This document shows positions 1 to 8,169 of a stretch of DNA of 64,000 nucleotides, in pieces. The notes under the pieces are model-generated. The model saw only the letters and a program-made list of their open reading frames with translations. It had not been told where the DNA came from and did not search any database. This DNA comes from Bacteroidota bacterium. Lineage in GTDB: Bacteria > Bacteroidota > Bacteroidia > UBA4408. The stretch covers positions 310,001 to 374,000 of the forward strand of contig JADKCP010000003.1 in assembly GCA_016718805.1 (NCBI GenBank), written 5' to 3'. The translations under genes and the position numbers were made by a program. The first letter of the stretch is position 1. The number at the start of each line of letters is the position of its first letter.

Positions 1-1
1 T

Positions 2-124
2 GCCCGTAGTGTCGAATTTGTACATCCGGTAACGAAGCAAAAAATAACAATAATTGCGAAAGCTCCCAATGAGGTTTTATGGAATGAATTTTCACGTTTA
101 ACAGCCGATAAACACAACGCTTAA
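2..124 (+). CDS. RluA-family pseudouridine synthase, C-terminal fragment
   Basis: An open frame enters from the left edge and stops with TAA at 122-124, giving about 40 residues. It contains VEFVHPVTKQKITIIAKAP followed by a W-x3-F ending. The HPxT-x(5-8)-AP pattern is the usual C-terminus of RluA/RluD-type pseudouridine synthases, which modify uridines in rRNA or tRNA. The catalytic domain lies outside the window, so the substrate cannot be told. The next gene begins only five bases later on the same strand, so the two may be cotranscribed. Confidence 0.6.
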   Translation, partial: ARSVEFVHPVTKQKITIIAKAPNEVLWNEFSRLTADKHNA

Positions 125-129
125 ATTAG

Positions 130-783
130 ATGGAAAAGGACAAGGCAAAAATTAAACTGGTTTTGGTTGACGATCATCAAATGTTGTTGGATGGATTGGC
201 TGCTTTGCTCCAGGGTGAGCAACGATTTGATTTGGTTGGATTGTGCAATAATGCCAAATACGCGCTTGAATTAATTGAATCAACAGCTCCCGATATAGTT
301 ATTACAGATATTAATATGCCCGAAATATCAGGTGTTGAGCTTACCCGAATGATACGAAAATACTATCCCAAAATAAAGGTATTGGCACTTTCAATGTTTG
401 GTGAACGTAGTACTATAAGCGAAATGCTGGAGGCAGGAATTTCGGGCTATATTTTGAAAAATACAGGTAAGGAAGAATTAATCAATGCCTTAGTAAAGGT
501 GCACGAGGGCGGTATGTATTTTAGTGATGAAATTACTGAAGAACTTATAAAATCGATTTCGCAAAAAACAGAAATAAAGGAGGAGATACAAGTTCGATTA
601 ACCGAAAGAGAATTAGAGATTGTAAAGTTAATAGCGGCCGAGAAAAGCAATTTGGAGATAGCTACCCAATTATTTATTAGTGAACGAACAGTTGAAACCC
701 ACCGAAAAAATATTTTCAGAAAAACCAATACCAAAGGAGTAGTAGGTTTGCTGAAGTTAGCGATGGAACAAAAGTGGATTTGA
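130..783 (+). CDS. LuxR/NarL-family two-component response regulator
   Basis: A 217-residue DNA-binding response regulator. The N-terminal receiver domain (about 9-125) has the acidic pair D14/D15, the likely phosphorylated aspartate D60 in DIVITDINMP, and the conserved lysine K110. A LuxR-type helix-turn-helix follows at about 155-215 (LTERELEIVKLI, then ERTVETHRKNIFRK). The length is normal for the NarL/FixJ group. A partner histidine kinase is not visible; the gene on its left looks like a pseudouridine synthase. The target genes cannot be told from the sequence. Confidence 0.93.
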   Translation: MEKDKAKIKLVLVDDHQMLLDGLAALLQGEQRFDLVGLCNNAKYALELIESTAPDIVITDINMPEISGVELTRMIRKYYPKIKVLALSMFGERSTISEMLEAGISGYILKNTGKEELINALVKVHEGGMYFSDEITEELIKSISQKTEIKEEIQVRLTERELEIVKLIAAEKSNLEIATQLFISERTVETHRKNIFRKTNTKGVVGLLKLAMEQKWI

Positions 784-952
784 GAATAAGTTAGTTCTTG
801 TATATACGTGCCAGTGGGTATATAAAATTACGTAGTTGGCGGTATTGCGGCATGTAACCTTAATAGTGAGTTTTGTGTATAAACTAAACTCATGAAAACA
901 ACTCACAACTTTACTATTGGCGGTATACCCGGAACCTCGCTATAATCCGCAT
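784..952. other. Intergenic region between two converging genes, with repeats
   Basis: This 169-base stretch lies between the 3' ends of the response regulator (plus) and the WbqC-like gene (minus). It carries a 10-base direct repeat, TTGGCGGTAT, at 836-845 and 917-926. Imperfect inverted segments AATAGTGAGTT (about 863) and AACTCAC...ACTATT (about 901-917) could fold together. There is no clear T-run, so a terminator role is only a guess. A 17-codon frame at 892-945 is too short to support as a gene. Confidence 0.35.
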
Positions 953-1573
953 TTATCTTAACGAGCGTAAATAAGTTTCACTTTCATTACCTAAATTTAG
1001 GAGCAAGTCAAGTATACTTAAATTGGGCTCAAAGGGCAATTTTCCTTCAAATACCTGTATGTATTCGGGGAAAAATTTTGTGCATTGTTTTTTGGGTGAA
1101 AACAAATTTCGTGCGTCGGTAAACTCACTGCTTGTTTGCACGTATTCAGTTGTAAAGAAACAAGTGAACTGAAGGTTCATTAATTCAGCTATTTTTTGCT
1201 GCAGCTCGAAATTAAAATCGAGTAAAAAAGGGATTTGTTTTTTGTAAAATGGTAATAAGTCATCTTGAAAGTACTCGAAGTAAGGAGATGAAGCATAAGC
1301 ACTTTCTATGCTCCGCCAATGTTGTTGCTGCCAAGAAGTTTTATAATCAATACGAAGATCTTTGCTTAGACTTTTATTTTTTCGCTCTTGAAGCGGAATA
1401 CTTAATACCTGCTTTCCATTAGCTCCAAGAATTTCACAGCGATTGCGATAAGTTTGTTTAATAAAAAACTCGTGTGCTTCAAAGCCAATGTTCTTATAAG
1501 CAAGAGCTTCGCTGTAATAAGCTATAGGCGCCAAATAGGCTGTGCTTAGTACAAGTGTTTGCGCTTTTATCAT
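953..1573 (-). CDS. WbqC-like family protein
   Basis: A 206-residue protein starting at ATG 1573, MIKAQTLVLSTAYLAPIAYY. A longer frame exists upstream, but it runs into lepB and has no family-like sequence, so I chose the internal ATG. The pattern matches the WbqC-like family (PF08889), seen next to sugar and envelope genes; its biochemical role is not established. Supporting features are the YLAPIAYY start, the central RNRCEILGANGKQVLSIPL segment and later aromatic-rich blocks. It is the last gene of the parA-parB-DUF5683-dapB-lepB cluster, 52 bases after lepB. Confidence 0.75.
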   Translation of the reverse strand: MIKAQTLVLSTAYLAPIAYYSEALAYKNIGFEAHEFFIKQTYRNRCEILGANGKQVLSIPLQERKNKSLSKDLRIDYKTSWQQQHWRSIESAYASSPYFEYFQDDLLPFYKKQIPFLLDFNFELQQKIAELMNLQFTCFFTTEYVQTSSEFTDARNLFSPKKQCTKFFPEYIQVFEGKLPFEPNLSILDLLLNLGNESETYLRSLR

Positions 1574-1625
1574 GAAGGGTAAAGTTAAGCTACTTGCTAG
1601 ACAAAAGTTAAAGGCAGAAAAGCAA

Positions 1626-2882
1626 TTAAGCTTTAGCTGCTTTTCGTCTTCTATAAATTGATAGGCCTGCCCAAATGAGGGCAATGAATCCACCAATAGG
1701 TAAAAAGTAAGAACGTGTAACACCGTAATTTGTGATGAACGAAAACATGCGGTTCCAACGAATTTTTTTAAACAAATTGCTTTCGTTTGCATCCAAGCTC
1801 AACCATACAAATACTCCTTTTCCAACAATGTGATCAATGGGCACAAATCCCCAGAAGCGTGAATCTGCTGAATTGTGACGATTATCGCCCATCATAAAAT
1901 AATAATCCATTTTAAAAGTATAACTAGTAGCAACTAGGTCGTTAATGAAAATTGTACTGTCTTTTACCGTTAACTTATTGTGTTCATACACTTCGATAAG
2001 TCGCGCATAAAGTGGAATATTTTTAGTTGTTAATTGAACTGTAGCACCTTCTTTTGGAATAACAATTGGTCCGTAATTATCAACATTCCAAGGAAAGTTT
2101 GCATGGTGAGGATACATGCTAATCGTATCCACTGATTTTGGATTTTCAATATAGGGTTCAACCGATTTTACATTGGCAAATTGTTTAATTTTTTCAGCAT
2201 TTTCGGCTGTAAGCAACATGGCGTATTCACCCGGAGTTTCGATTGGGCCACCTTCGGTAATGCCGAGTTCCTGAATAGACTTAGAATTAAAGCCGCTTCC
2301 ATCTGTAACCACATGATATCGAAATTGCATTTTCAAAGGCTTTTCAGCCATTTTGTTATTGATGTAAAGTGTACTTTCCTTTACTTGTAAAGTATCACCG
2401 GGAATAGCAACACAACGCTTGATATAATTTTCTTGTTTGTCAACCGGCCTGAAATCTTCCATAGGATAATTAAAAACTACTACATCGTTATTTTTAATTT
2501 TTCCTAATCCCGGTAAGCGGTAGTAAGGTAATTTAATCCATTCAAGATACGATTTAGTATCGTCGGTAAAAGGCATGGTATGATGCGCAAACGGAAATGA
2601 TAAGGGAGTATTCGGAATGCGTGCACCATAACTAACTTTACTAACGAAGAGGAAGTCGCCCACTAACAAAGATTTTTCCATAGAGGAAGTAGGAATGGTG
2701 TAAGCTTCAATAAAAAAAGTACGAATGAGGGTGGCGGCAATTACAGCAAATATAATGGCATCAGTCCATTCGCGGAGCATCGATTTTTTTGTATCGCTTT
2801 TGCGCAATACGAAATACAATCCAAAGGTGATTAAACCAAGGAATAAAACCAGTGCTAAATTTTTCTTTTTTGTTGTTGCCAT
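1626..2882 (-). CDS. lepB: Signal peptidase I
   Basis: Membrane serine protease that removes signal peptides from exported proteins. Of 418 residues, two N-terminal membrane segments are visible at about 9-26 and 41-58. The catalytic serine is S67 (PTSSMEKSLLVGDFLFVSK) and the general-base lysine is K155 (YIKRCVAIPGD). The SPase I box MGDNRHNSADSRFWG lies near 331-345. A long segment between the lysine box and this box (about 170-325) makes the protein much longer than the E. coli type core; related Bacteroidota enzymes are also long. A final hydrophobic stretch near 393-410 suggests a C-terminal anchor. It lies between dapB and the WbqC-like gene. Confidence 0.95.
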   Translation of the reverse strand: MATTKKKNLALVLFLGLITFGLYFVLRKSDTKKSMLREWTDAIIFAVIAATLIRTFFIEAYTIPTSSMEKSLLVGDFLFVSKVSYGARIPNTPLSFPFAHHTMPFTDDTKSYLEWIKLPYYRLPGLGKIKNNDVVVFNYPMEDFRPVDKQENYIKRCVAIPGDTLQVKESTLYINNKMAEKPLKMQFRYHVVTDGSGFNSKSIQELGITEGGPIETPGEYAMLLTAENAEKIKQFANVKSVEPYIENPKSVDTISMYPHHANFPWNVDNYGPIVIPKEGATVQLTTKNIPLYARLIEVYEHNKLTVKDSTIFINDLVATSYTFKMDYYFMMGDNRHNSADSRFWGFVPIDHIVGKGVFVWLSLDANESNLFKKIRWNRMFSFITNYGVTRSYFLPIGGFIALIWAGLSIYRRRKAAKA

Positions 2883-2957
2883 AATTCAGTTTTTTTCCTG
2901 AGTTTATAAAGGTGTAGTTGTATTAATAAATAGTATGTAAAATAAAAAAATAAGTAC

Positions 2958-3677
2958 TTAAGCATAACCAAGTACATGTTTCATTTCATGTACGCCTTTT
3001 TTATTGATAAGCCATTCGGCAGCAATTACGGCTCCTAAAGCAAAACCTTTTCGATTGTGAGCGGTATGTTTTATTTGTATACTATCAATTTCGGAGCTAT
3101 AGCTAATACTGTGTGTGCCGGGTATTCCTTCTATTCGCAAGGATTCTATTCCAATTTCGTTTTTCAATTTCGAAACTTTATTCACCCATTTTGTTTTATT
3201 GGGAAGTATATCAAGTAGATCGTTTGCCAAGGTAATTGCTGTTCCACTTGGTGCATCTAATTTTTGAAGATGATGAATTTCCTGCATGCTTACTTCGTAA
3301 TTGGGATACTCTTGCATTAACTGAGCGAGTTTTTTATTGAGTTCAAAAAAAATGGTCACACCCAAACTAAAATTACTGGCATAAAGTAAGGCTTGATTTT
3401 GTTCACTGCAAAGTTGCTTAACATGATTTAACTTTTGGTACCAGCCTGTAGTACCGACAACCACAGGAATATTGGCAGCAAAACAATGTTCAATATTAGC
3501 AACTGCTGCTTCGGGTTTTGTAAATTCAATGGCGCAGTCAATTGCTTGTGTTTTTAAAATTTCAGTACTTATTGTTTTATTACTTGAATATATAGCTACA
3601 AGGTTATGGCCTCTTTGCAGAGCAATGGATTCAATTTCTTTTCCCATTTTTCCGTATCCAATCAAGGCTATATTCAT
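2958..3677 (-). CDS. dapB: 4-hydroxy-tetrahydrodipicolinate reductase
   Basis: Cytosolic enzyme of the diaminopimelate/lysine route, using NAD(P)H to reduce the DapA product. The 239-residue protein begins with a Rossmann nucleotide-binding loop, MNIALIGYGKMGKEIE. The substrate-site block HHLQKLDAPSGTA sits near residues 135-147, with the His-His pair and the Lys expected in DapB. The length is slightly short, as in other Bacteroidota. It is transcribed with parA/parB, DUF5683 and lepB, which ties cell-wall precursor supply to chromosome segregation and export genes. Confidence 0.94.
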   Translation of the reverse strand: MNIALIGYGKMGKEIESIALQRGHNLVAIYSSNKTISTEILKTQAIDCAIEFTKPEAAVANIEHCFAANIPVVVGTTGWYQKLNHVKQLCSEQNQALLYASNFSLGVTIFFELNKKLAQLMQEYPNYEVSMQEIHHLQKLDAPSGTAITLANDLLDILPNKTKWVNKVSKLKNEIGIESLRIEGIPGTHSISYSSEIDSIQIKHTAHNRKGFALGAVIAAEWLINKKGVHEMKHVLGYA

Positions 3678-3732
3678 TTGTGTTAAGTTTAGTAAAGAAG
3701 TTTTTAGGAAGGAACTTTTCTTTGAGGTAACA

Positions 3733-4374
3733 CTAAAATTTTAATTTGATTCCAATTCCGGAAGCAAAGGTAGATGAAGGGATAGCAACAGGCATCCATT
3801 CCATACTTAAATCATCGCTCACATCAAAATAAAATAAGTTGGCATCCACATTCGCATCCACAATATTTAGTACATAAAACAGTGCAAATCCAATTACACT
3901 TAAATCTCGGTTTCTGCGGTAATAATCTTTGTATTCAATTAATGTTTGCTGATTGGGATATTGTGTTGCATAATCATCTATTGTTGTTTCATCATCGTCG
4001 TTGCGCAAGATGAGCGCTTTTTTATATTTAAGGTACCTAGAATTATTAATTGTAAAGAAATAACTCATTGCGCCAAAACCGGCATAAATAACAGGTATTT
4101 TCCAGTATTTGGTATTGTAGGCCTGACCTAAACCAGGAAGCACAGTTGAAAACAATGTTGCTTTTCGTGCAGAGTGCTTTTTCTGGGTTGCGCGTTGTGC
4201 AGTATCATTTTGTATACCTGTGTTGGCGGTATTTTGTGAATTTAAAGTAGAACTTTGATCAACACTTTTTTTGCTTGTATCTTGAACCAGGGTAGGAGCA
4301 GACTGTGCGCATAGCTGCTGCATCCCCCACAGGAAAAAAATAGAAAAAAAGGAATTGAGGAGAAACTTTTTCAT
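3733..4374 (-). CDS. DUF5683-type membrane protein
   Basis: A 213-residue exported protein with a signal peptide (MKKFLLNSFFSIFFLWGMQQ, then LCAQS). A Ser/Thr/Gln-rich linker follows to about residue 65. The conserved part begins ARKATLFSTVLPGLGQAYN and continues with KYWKIPVIYAGFGAMSYFF, a membrane-associated segment. This pattern is typical of the DUF5683 family, whose function is unknown. It sits between parB and dapB, a place where I recall the family being common in Bacteroidota. Confidence 0.8.
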   Translation of the reverse strand: MKKFLLNSFFSIFFLWGMQQLCAQSAPTLVQDTSKKSVDQSSTLNSQNTANTGIQNDTAQRATQKKHSARKATLFSTVLPGLGQAYNTKYWKIPVIYAGFGAMSYFFTINNSRYLKYKKALILRNDDDETTIDDYATQYPNQQTLIEYKDYYRRNRDLSVIGFALFYVLNIVDANVDANLFYFDVSDDLSMEWMPVAIPSSTFASGIGIKLKF

Positions 4375-4436
4375 TTAAATTGAAGCAAGCTTTTACAGCC
4401 AAATATCAACTAGCGATTAGGCATTAAAATGGCTAA

Positions 4437-5363
4437 TTACATTCCAAGCAGGGAAAGTACTTTAGTTAATTCTTCGTCGGATTTAAATGGAATGATAATT
4501 TTTCCTTTACCTGTTGAAAGTCTTTTGAATTCAACACTTTTATTAAATTTTGATTTTAAATCACCGGCAATTTTTTTGTATTCTCCTTGCAATTCTATAA
4601 TTTTTTTCGCTTTGGGAGCACTAGGTAAAGCAACTTCATCGGGTTCTTTTTCATTTAAAGTTTTTACCATTTCTTCTACTTGCCTCACCGATAAATCTTG
4701 TTCTGAAATGGCTTCAAAAAGCGCCAATTGAGTTTCTTTATCTTCAATGCCAATAAGTGTTCGAGCATGGGCCATCGATATTTTACGCTCACGAACACCG
4801 AGTTGAATTTCGACCGGTAATTTCAGCAAGCGTAAAAAATTGGTGATGGTTGAACGTTGTTTGCTCACTTTATTGCTGAGCTCTTCTTGTGTAAGATTAC
4901 ATTCATCGATGAGTCGCTTATAACTGATGGCAACTTCAATTGCATCTAAATTTTCGCGTTGGATATTTTCAACCAAGGCCATTTCAAGCATTGCCTGATC
5001 GTTGGCGATGCGAATGTAGGCAGGTACTTCAGTTAATCCGGCTAGTTGTGAAGCTCTAAATCGTCTTTCACCTGAGATAAGCTGGTATTTATCGTAACCC
5101 ATTTTACGAACAGTTACCGGCTGAATAATTCCATGCTTGCGGATCGATTCAGACAATTCATGCAAAGCCTCTTCCTCAAAGTGTGTGCGAGGTTGAAAAG
5201 GATTTGCTTCAATTTGTTCAATTTTTAAAAGAGGAACAGAACCACTAACTGCGTGTTCGCGATGGGTGTCTGTTTCAAATTTACTTTGGGTGATATCGGT
5301 TTCTGAATTTTCCAATAAAGCACTGAGTCCTCGTCCCAATGCGCTTTTTTTAATACTACTCAT
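4437..5363 (-). CDS. parB: Chromosome partitioning protein ParB
   Basis: A 308-residue DNA-binding protein that loads on parS sites and acts with ParA to segregate the chromosome. The N-terminal region begins KKSALGRGLSALLE, typical of chromosomal ParB. The CTP-binding motif GERRFRASQLAG lies near residues 98-109. It is followed by a helix-turn-helix, LTQEELSNKVSKQRSTITNF, and a C-terminal dimerisation part. The start overlaps the end of parA by 8 bases, suggesting coupled translation. I saw no good parS palindrome nearby. Confidence 0.95.
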   Translation of the reverse strand: MSSIKKSALGRGLSALLENSETDITQSKFETDTHREHAVSGSVPLLKIEQIEANPFQPRTHFEEEALHELSESIRKHGIIQPVTVRKMGYDKYQLISGERRFRASQLAGLTEVPAYIRIANDQAMLEMALVENIQRENLDAIEVAISYKRLIDECNLTQEELSNKVSKQRSTITNFLRLLKLPVEIQLGVRERKISMAHARTLIGIEDKETQLALFEAISEQDLSVRQVEEMVKTLNEKEPDEVALPSAPKAKKIIELQGEYKKIAGDLKSKFNKSVEFKRLSTGKGKIIIPFKSDEELTKVLSLLGM

Positions 5364-6168
5364 CTTGTACGTCTATAATTTTTTCTTCGGAAGATATTTT
5401 TGTTAACTGGTTTTTTTGCAATACCTCACGTGCTAAGTTGAGGTAATTAACAGCGCCTTTAGAGCTCGCATCGTGAATGATAATAGTTTCACCAAAGCTT
5501 GGAGCTTCACCTAATTTTGTGTTTCGTTGTATAATGGTATCAAAAACCATCGATTGAAAATGTGTTTTAACATCTTCAACTACTTGATTACTTAAGCGAA
5601 GACGAATATCGTACATGGTAAGTAAAATACCTTCTATTTCTAATTCGGTATTTAATCGAGATTGAACAATTTTAATAGTATTGAGCAATTTTCCTAAACC
5701 TTCAAGAGCAAAATATTCGCATTGTACCGGTATAATAACAGAATCAGAAGCAGTTAATGCATTTATGGTAACCAATCCAAGCGAAGGCGAGCAATCGATA
5801 ATAATAAAATCGTAATCGTCTTTTATTTTAGCCAAAGCAGCACGCATCATTCTTTCGCGATCGGGCAGGTTTACAATTTCTATTTCAGCGCCCACTAAAT
5901 CGATATGAGCAGGTAGTAAAAACAAATTTGGTGAAGTAGTTTCCAGAATGATGTCCTTAGGTTCAACTTCATTGATGAGGCATTCGTAAATACTTGTCTT
6001 TATATTTCGTGGATCAAAGCCTACTCCGGAGGTAGAATTTGCTTGTGGATCGGCGTCAACCAATAAGGTTTTAAACTCAAGCACAGCAAGACTAGCTGCC
6101 AGGTTTATTGCGGTAGTGGTTTTGCCTACTCCGCCCTTTTGATTTGCTATTGATATAATTTTTCCCAT
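5356..6168 (-). CDS. parA: Chromosome partitioning ATPase ParA
   Basis: A 270-residue ParA/Soj ATPase that works with ParB in segregating the chromosome. I place the start at ATG 6168, giving MGKIISIANQKGGVGKTTTA at the very N-terminus, with the deviant Walker A box KGGVGKTTT as in all chromosomal ParA proteins. A longer frame adds 23 residues that overlap the gene before and do not resemble the family. DFIIIDCSPSLG is the Walker B region. It lies 16 bases after the UPF0173 hydrolase gene and overlaps parB. Confidence 0.95.
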   Translation of the reverse strand: MGKIISIANQKGGVGKTTTAINLAASLAVLEFKTLLVDADPQANSTSGVGFDPRNIKTSIYECLINEVEPKDIILETTSPNLFLLPAHIDLVGAEIEIVNLPDRERMMRAALAKIKDDYDFIIIDCSPSLGLVTINALTASDSVIIPVQCEYFALEGLGKLLNTIKIVQSRLNTELEIEGILLTMYDIRLRLSNQVVEDVKTHFQSMVFDTIIQRNTKLGEAPSFGETIIIHDASSKGAVNYLNLAREVLQKNQLTKISSEEKIIDVQDE

Positions 6169-6184
6169 TATTTTTTTTACAATT

Positions 6185-6865
6185 TTAAAGTGTGTGTGAA
6201 GAACCAATTTCAAAGAGATGCAAGCTTTTACCGGCATCTTGAAACTTAGCTATGGCTTCGCTATGATTAATTTTTATTGGTGGAAAAGAATCATAATGCA
6301 TTCCCACTATTTTAGGACATTTGATGAAGTTGCTACAAATTACAGCATTGTCAATTCCCATTGTAAAGTTATCGCCAATAGGCAAGAAGGCAAAATTTAA
6401 TTGACGAAACTCACCAATTAGTTTCATGTCGTAAGTAAGTGCAGTATCGCCAGCATAGTAAAAGTTACCTTCCGAACTTTCAATTATGAAACCCATGGCA
6501 ACGCCACCGTATGTTCCATCGGGCAAACTGCTCGAATGCACAGCTGCAACGCATTTTACCTTTCCAAAATCGCACATCCATTTGCCACCAACATTCATTT
6601 CATGCACCTTTTCAAGGCCTTGTTTACGCAACCAGGTAATAATTTCATAATTGGCAACAACCGTTGCACCACTTTGTTGAGCAATTTTTACACAATCGTC
6701 AATATGATCGGAATGGCCGTGTGAAACAAGCACAAAATCGGGCTTTATGGAACTGATATCTATGTGCTTTGCCAGTGGATTATGCGAAATAAATGGATCA
6801 AACAAGAGTTTCTTCCCATTCACAACCACTTCAAAGCAGGAATGTCCGTAATATGTAATTTTCAT
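6185..6865 (-). CDS. UPF0173 metal-dependent hydrolase (metallo-beta-lactamase fold)
   Basis: A 226-residue protein with the metallo-beta-lactamase fold. The metal-binding motif SHGHSDHIDD gives H49, H51, D53 and H54. Further ligand candidates are the His in AAVHSSSLPDG, the Asp in YYAGDTALTYD and the His in IVGMHYDSFPP. The start MKITYYGHSCFEV is typical of the UPF0173 group. The substrate is unknown. It is the first gene of the minus-strand parA cluster. A CAAATTTA box on the plus strand (6886-6893, TAAATTTG on the minus strand) just upstream may be its promoter. Confidence 0.9.
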   Translation of the reverse strand: MKITYYGHSCFEVVVNGKKLLFDPFISHNPLAKHIDISSIKPDFVLVSHGHSDHIDDCVKIAQQSGATVVANYEIITWLRKQGLEKVHEMNVGGKWMCDFGKVKCVAAVHSSSLPDGTYGGVAMGFIIESSEGNFYYAGDTALTYDMKLIGEFRQLNFAFLPIGDNFTMGIDNAVICSNFIKCPKIVGMHYDSFPPIKINHSEAIAKFQDAGKSLHLFEIGSSHTL

Positions 6866-6999
6866 AAAATTGTATTACTTTGCTGCAAATTTACTGCTTT
6901 ACAAAGGCTATTTTTAACTGTGCGAAGGTACGTTTTATTGTGCGTTTTTAAAGGCATTGTTAATTTCTTTTAAACAGTTTGATTGTGAATTAATTAGCT

Positions 7000-7524
7000 A
7001 TGATTACACTCATCAATGCAACCAATCGTCCCGATAATCAAACCCAAAGAGTTTCGGCGGTATATAAATCAGTTTTAGAAAGCCGTGGTGTTGAAATAAA
7101 GTATTTTAGTTTGGAACAATTGCCTTTTAACTATTTAAAGCTCGACAGCGAAAAAACAGAGCTTGAAAAGTTGGGACTTAGTGAAATTATAGATACTTAC
7201 ATTCGATTTTCGGATAAATTAATTGTTGTTTCACCTGAATATCAGGGTAGTTTTACCGGAATTTTTAAGTTGTTTTTGGATTTTATTCAACCGGAATATA
7301 TTCGCGGAAAAAAAATTGCATTGGTAGGTGTTTCAAATGGTAGGGCGGGTAACTTAAGAGGATTAGACCATCTTACCAATATTTTTAATTATTTGCAGGC
7401 GAATGTGCTTGCTCAAAAATTACCTATTTCGTCGGTTTCCAAGCTTCTGAAAAATGGAAACATGGAGGATGCGGCGACAATTAAAGCCATTGAACAACAA
7501 CTCGATCATTTTATGAAGTTTTAA
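7000..7524 (+). CDS. NADPH-dependent FMN reductase-like flavoprotein
   Basis: A 174-residue flavodoxin-like protein. The N-terminal loop MITLINATNRPDNQTQRVS is a phosphate-binding loop for FMN. The block VSPEYQGSFTGIFKLFLDFI matches the PEYxGSxxGxxK signature of NADPH-dependent FMN reductases, and LVGVSNGRAGNLRGLDHL is the following loop. It likely reduces flavin or quinone-like substrates in the cytoplasm; the physiological electron acceptor cannot be told. It is divergent from the UPF0173 gene, with about 134 bases between the starts. Confidence 0.88.
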   Translation: MITLINATNRPDNQTQRVSAVYKSVLESRGVEIKYFSLEQLPFNYLKLDSEKTELEKLGLSEIIDTYIRFSDKLIVVSPEYQGSFTGIFKLFLDFIQPEYIRGKKIALVGVSNGRAGNLRGLDHLTNIFNYLQANVLAQKLPISSVSKLLKNGNMEDAATIKAIEQQLDHFMKF

Positions 7525-7613
7525 ACTTCATGCATATTTTCGATTAAGCATTTGACTTGAAAATTCTTGAGGTATTATTTTTTTTTATAATTTGCGGCAC
7601 AAAAAATTTGGTC

Positions 7614-7820
7614 TTGAAATTTACAGCAGGTATTAAGTGGGTGTTTGTGTTAATTGTTTTGAGCAGTATTTCCTGTAAAAAATGTATTCGTTGTGGGTAC
7701 GACAATAATTTTGGGAAACGTGTTGAACTGCCCGAATATTGTGGTAAGAAAAAAGTATTACAACAATACAAAGATGCATACCGTGATTATCCAAATTTTA
7801 CTTGTGAAGAAATTAAATAA
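7614..7820 (+). CDS. Small cysteine-rich lipoprotein, family unknown
   Basis: About 68 residues if read from TTG 7614; an in-frame TTG at 7557 would make 87. The internal start gives a textbook lipoprotein signal, KFTAGIKWVFVLIVLSSIS followed by Cys, so I prefer it. The mature part starts CKKCIRCGY, then PEYCGKKKVLQQY, and ends FTCEEIK. The spacing of cysteines resembles the next gene and a third one at 58014. I recognise no named family. The protein is probably anchored in the membrane facing the periplasm. Confidence 0.6.
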   Translation: MKFTAGIKWVFVLIVLSSISCKKCIRCGYDNNFGKRVELPEYCGKKKVLQQYKDAYRDYPNFTCEEIK

Positions 7821-7862
7821 ACAGAATCGTTCGTTCCAAGCATAATAAGTTAAATATATTTT

Positions 7863-7870
7863 TATTTTTG
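7863..7870 (+). promoter_or_regulatory. TAnnTTTG promoter element
   Basis: TATTTTTG, matching the Bacteroidota -7 consensus TAnnTTTG, lies 29 bases before the ATG of the small lipoprotein gene at 7900. No convincing -33 TTG is seen at the expected distance. Confidence 0.5.
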
Positions 7871-7899
7871 CAGGGAAAGACATACTAATTCAAAATAAA

Positions 7900-8130
7900 A
7901 TGAAAAAATTACTACTGACGTTTGCTATTGGAGTTGTTGTTTTAACCCTTACTACTTCTTGCGAAAGATGCATTGAGTGCAGCTATACCTACACGCCCTA
8001 TGGCTCAACACAGGATTCGACAGTAAATGTTGCTCAAGAGTGTGGTAACAAACAAGATCGTCAGACTTACGAAAATGAAGTAAAAGCAGAAGCTTCTTTG
8101 GTAGGTGGTGTAGTAAACTGCGACAATTAA
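7900..8130 (+). CDS. Small cysteine-rich lipoprotein, family unknown
   Basis: A 76-residue protein. The signal peptide MKKLLLTFAIGVVVLTLTTS leads to a lipobox cysteine. The mature part begins CERCIECSYTYTPYG, has VAQECGNKQDRQTYENE in the middle and ends GGVVNCDN. Five cysteines remain in the mature chain. The layout copies the preceding gene (CxxCxxC after the lipid cysteine, then a single ECG/YCG, then a C near the end), so the two look like paralogues from a tandem duplication. No function can be assigned. Confidence 0.8.
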   Translation: MKKLLLTFAIGVVVLTLTTSCERCIECSYTYTPYGSTQDSTVNVAQECGNKQDRQTYENEVKAEASLVGGVVNCDN

Positions 8131-8169
8131 TAATACACCAAGATCTTCTTTAAGCTACAACTTACAATC

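Noticed and set aside
892..945. 17-codon frame MKTTHNFTIGGIPGTSL as a possible peptide gene
   Set aside because: It has no supporting promoter, no partner gene and lies in a gap between converging genes.
7515..7533. ATGAAGTTT-T-AAACTTCAT palindrome over the stop codon of the flavin reductase gene
   Set aside because: The loop would be one base and there is no T-run, so it is not a good terminator; it may be chance.
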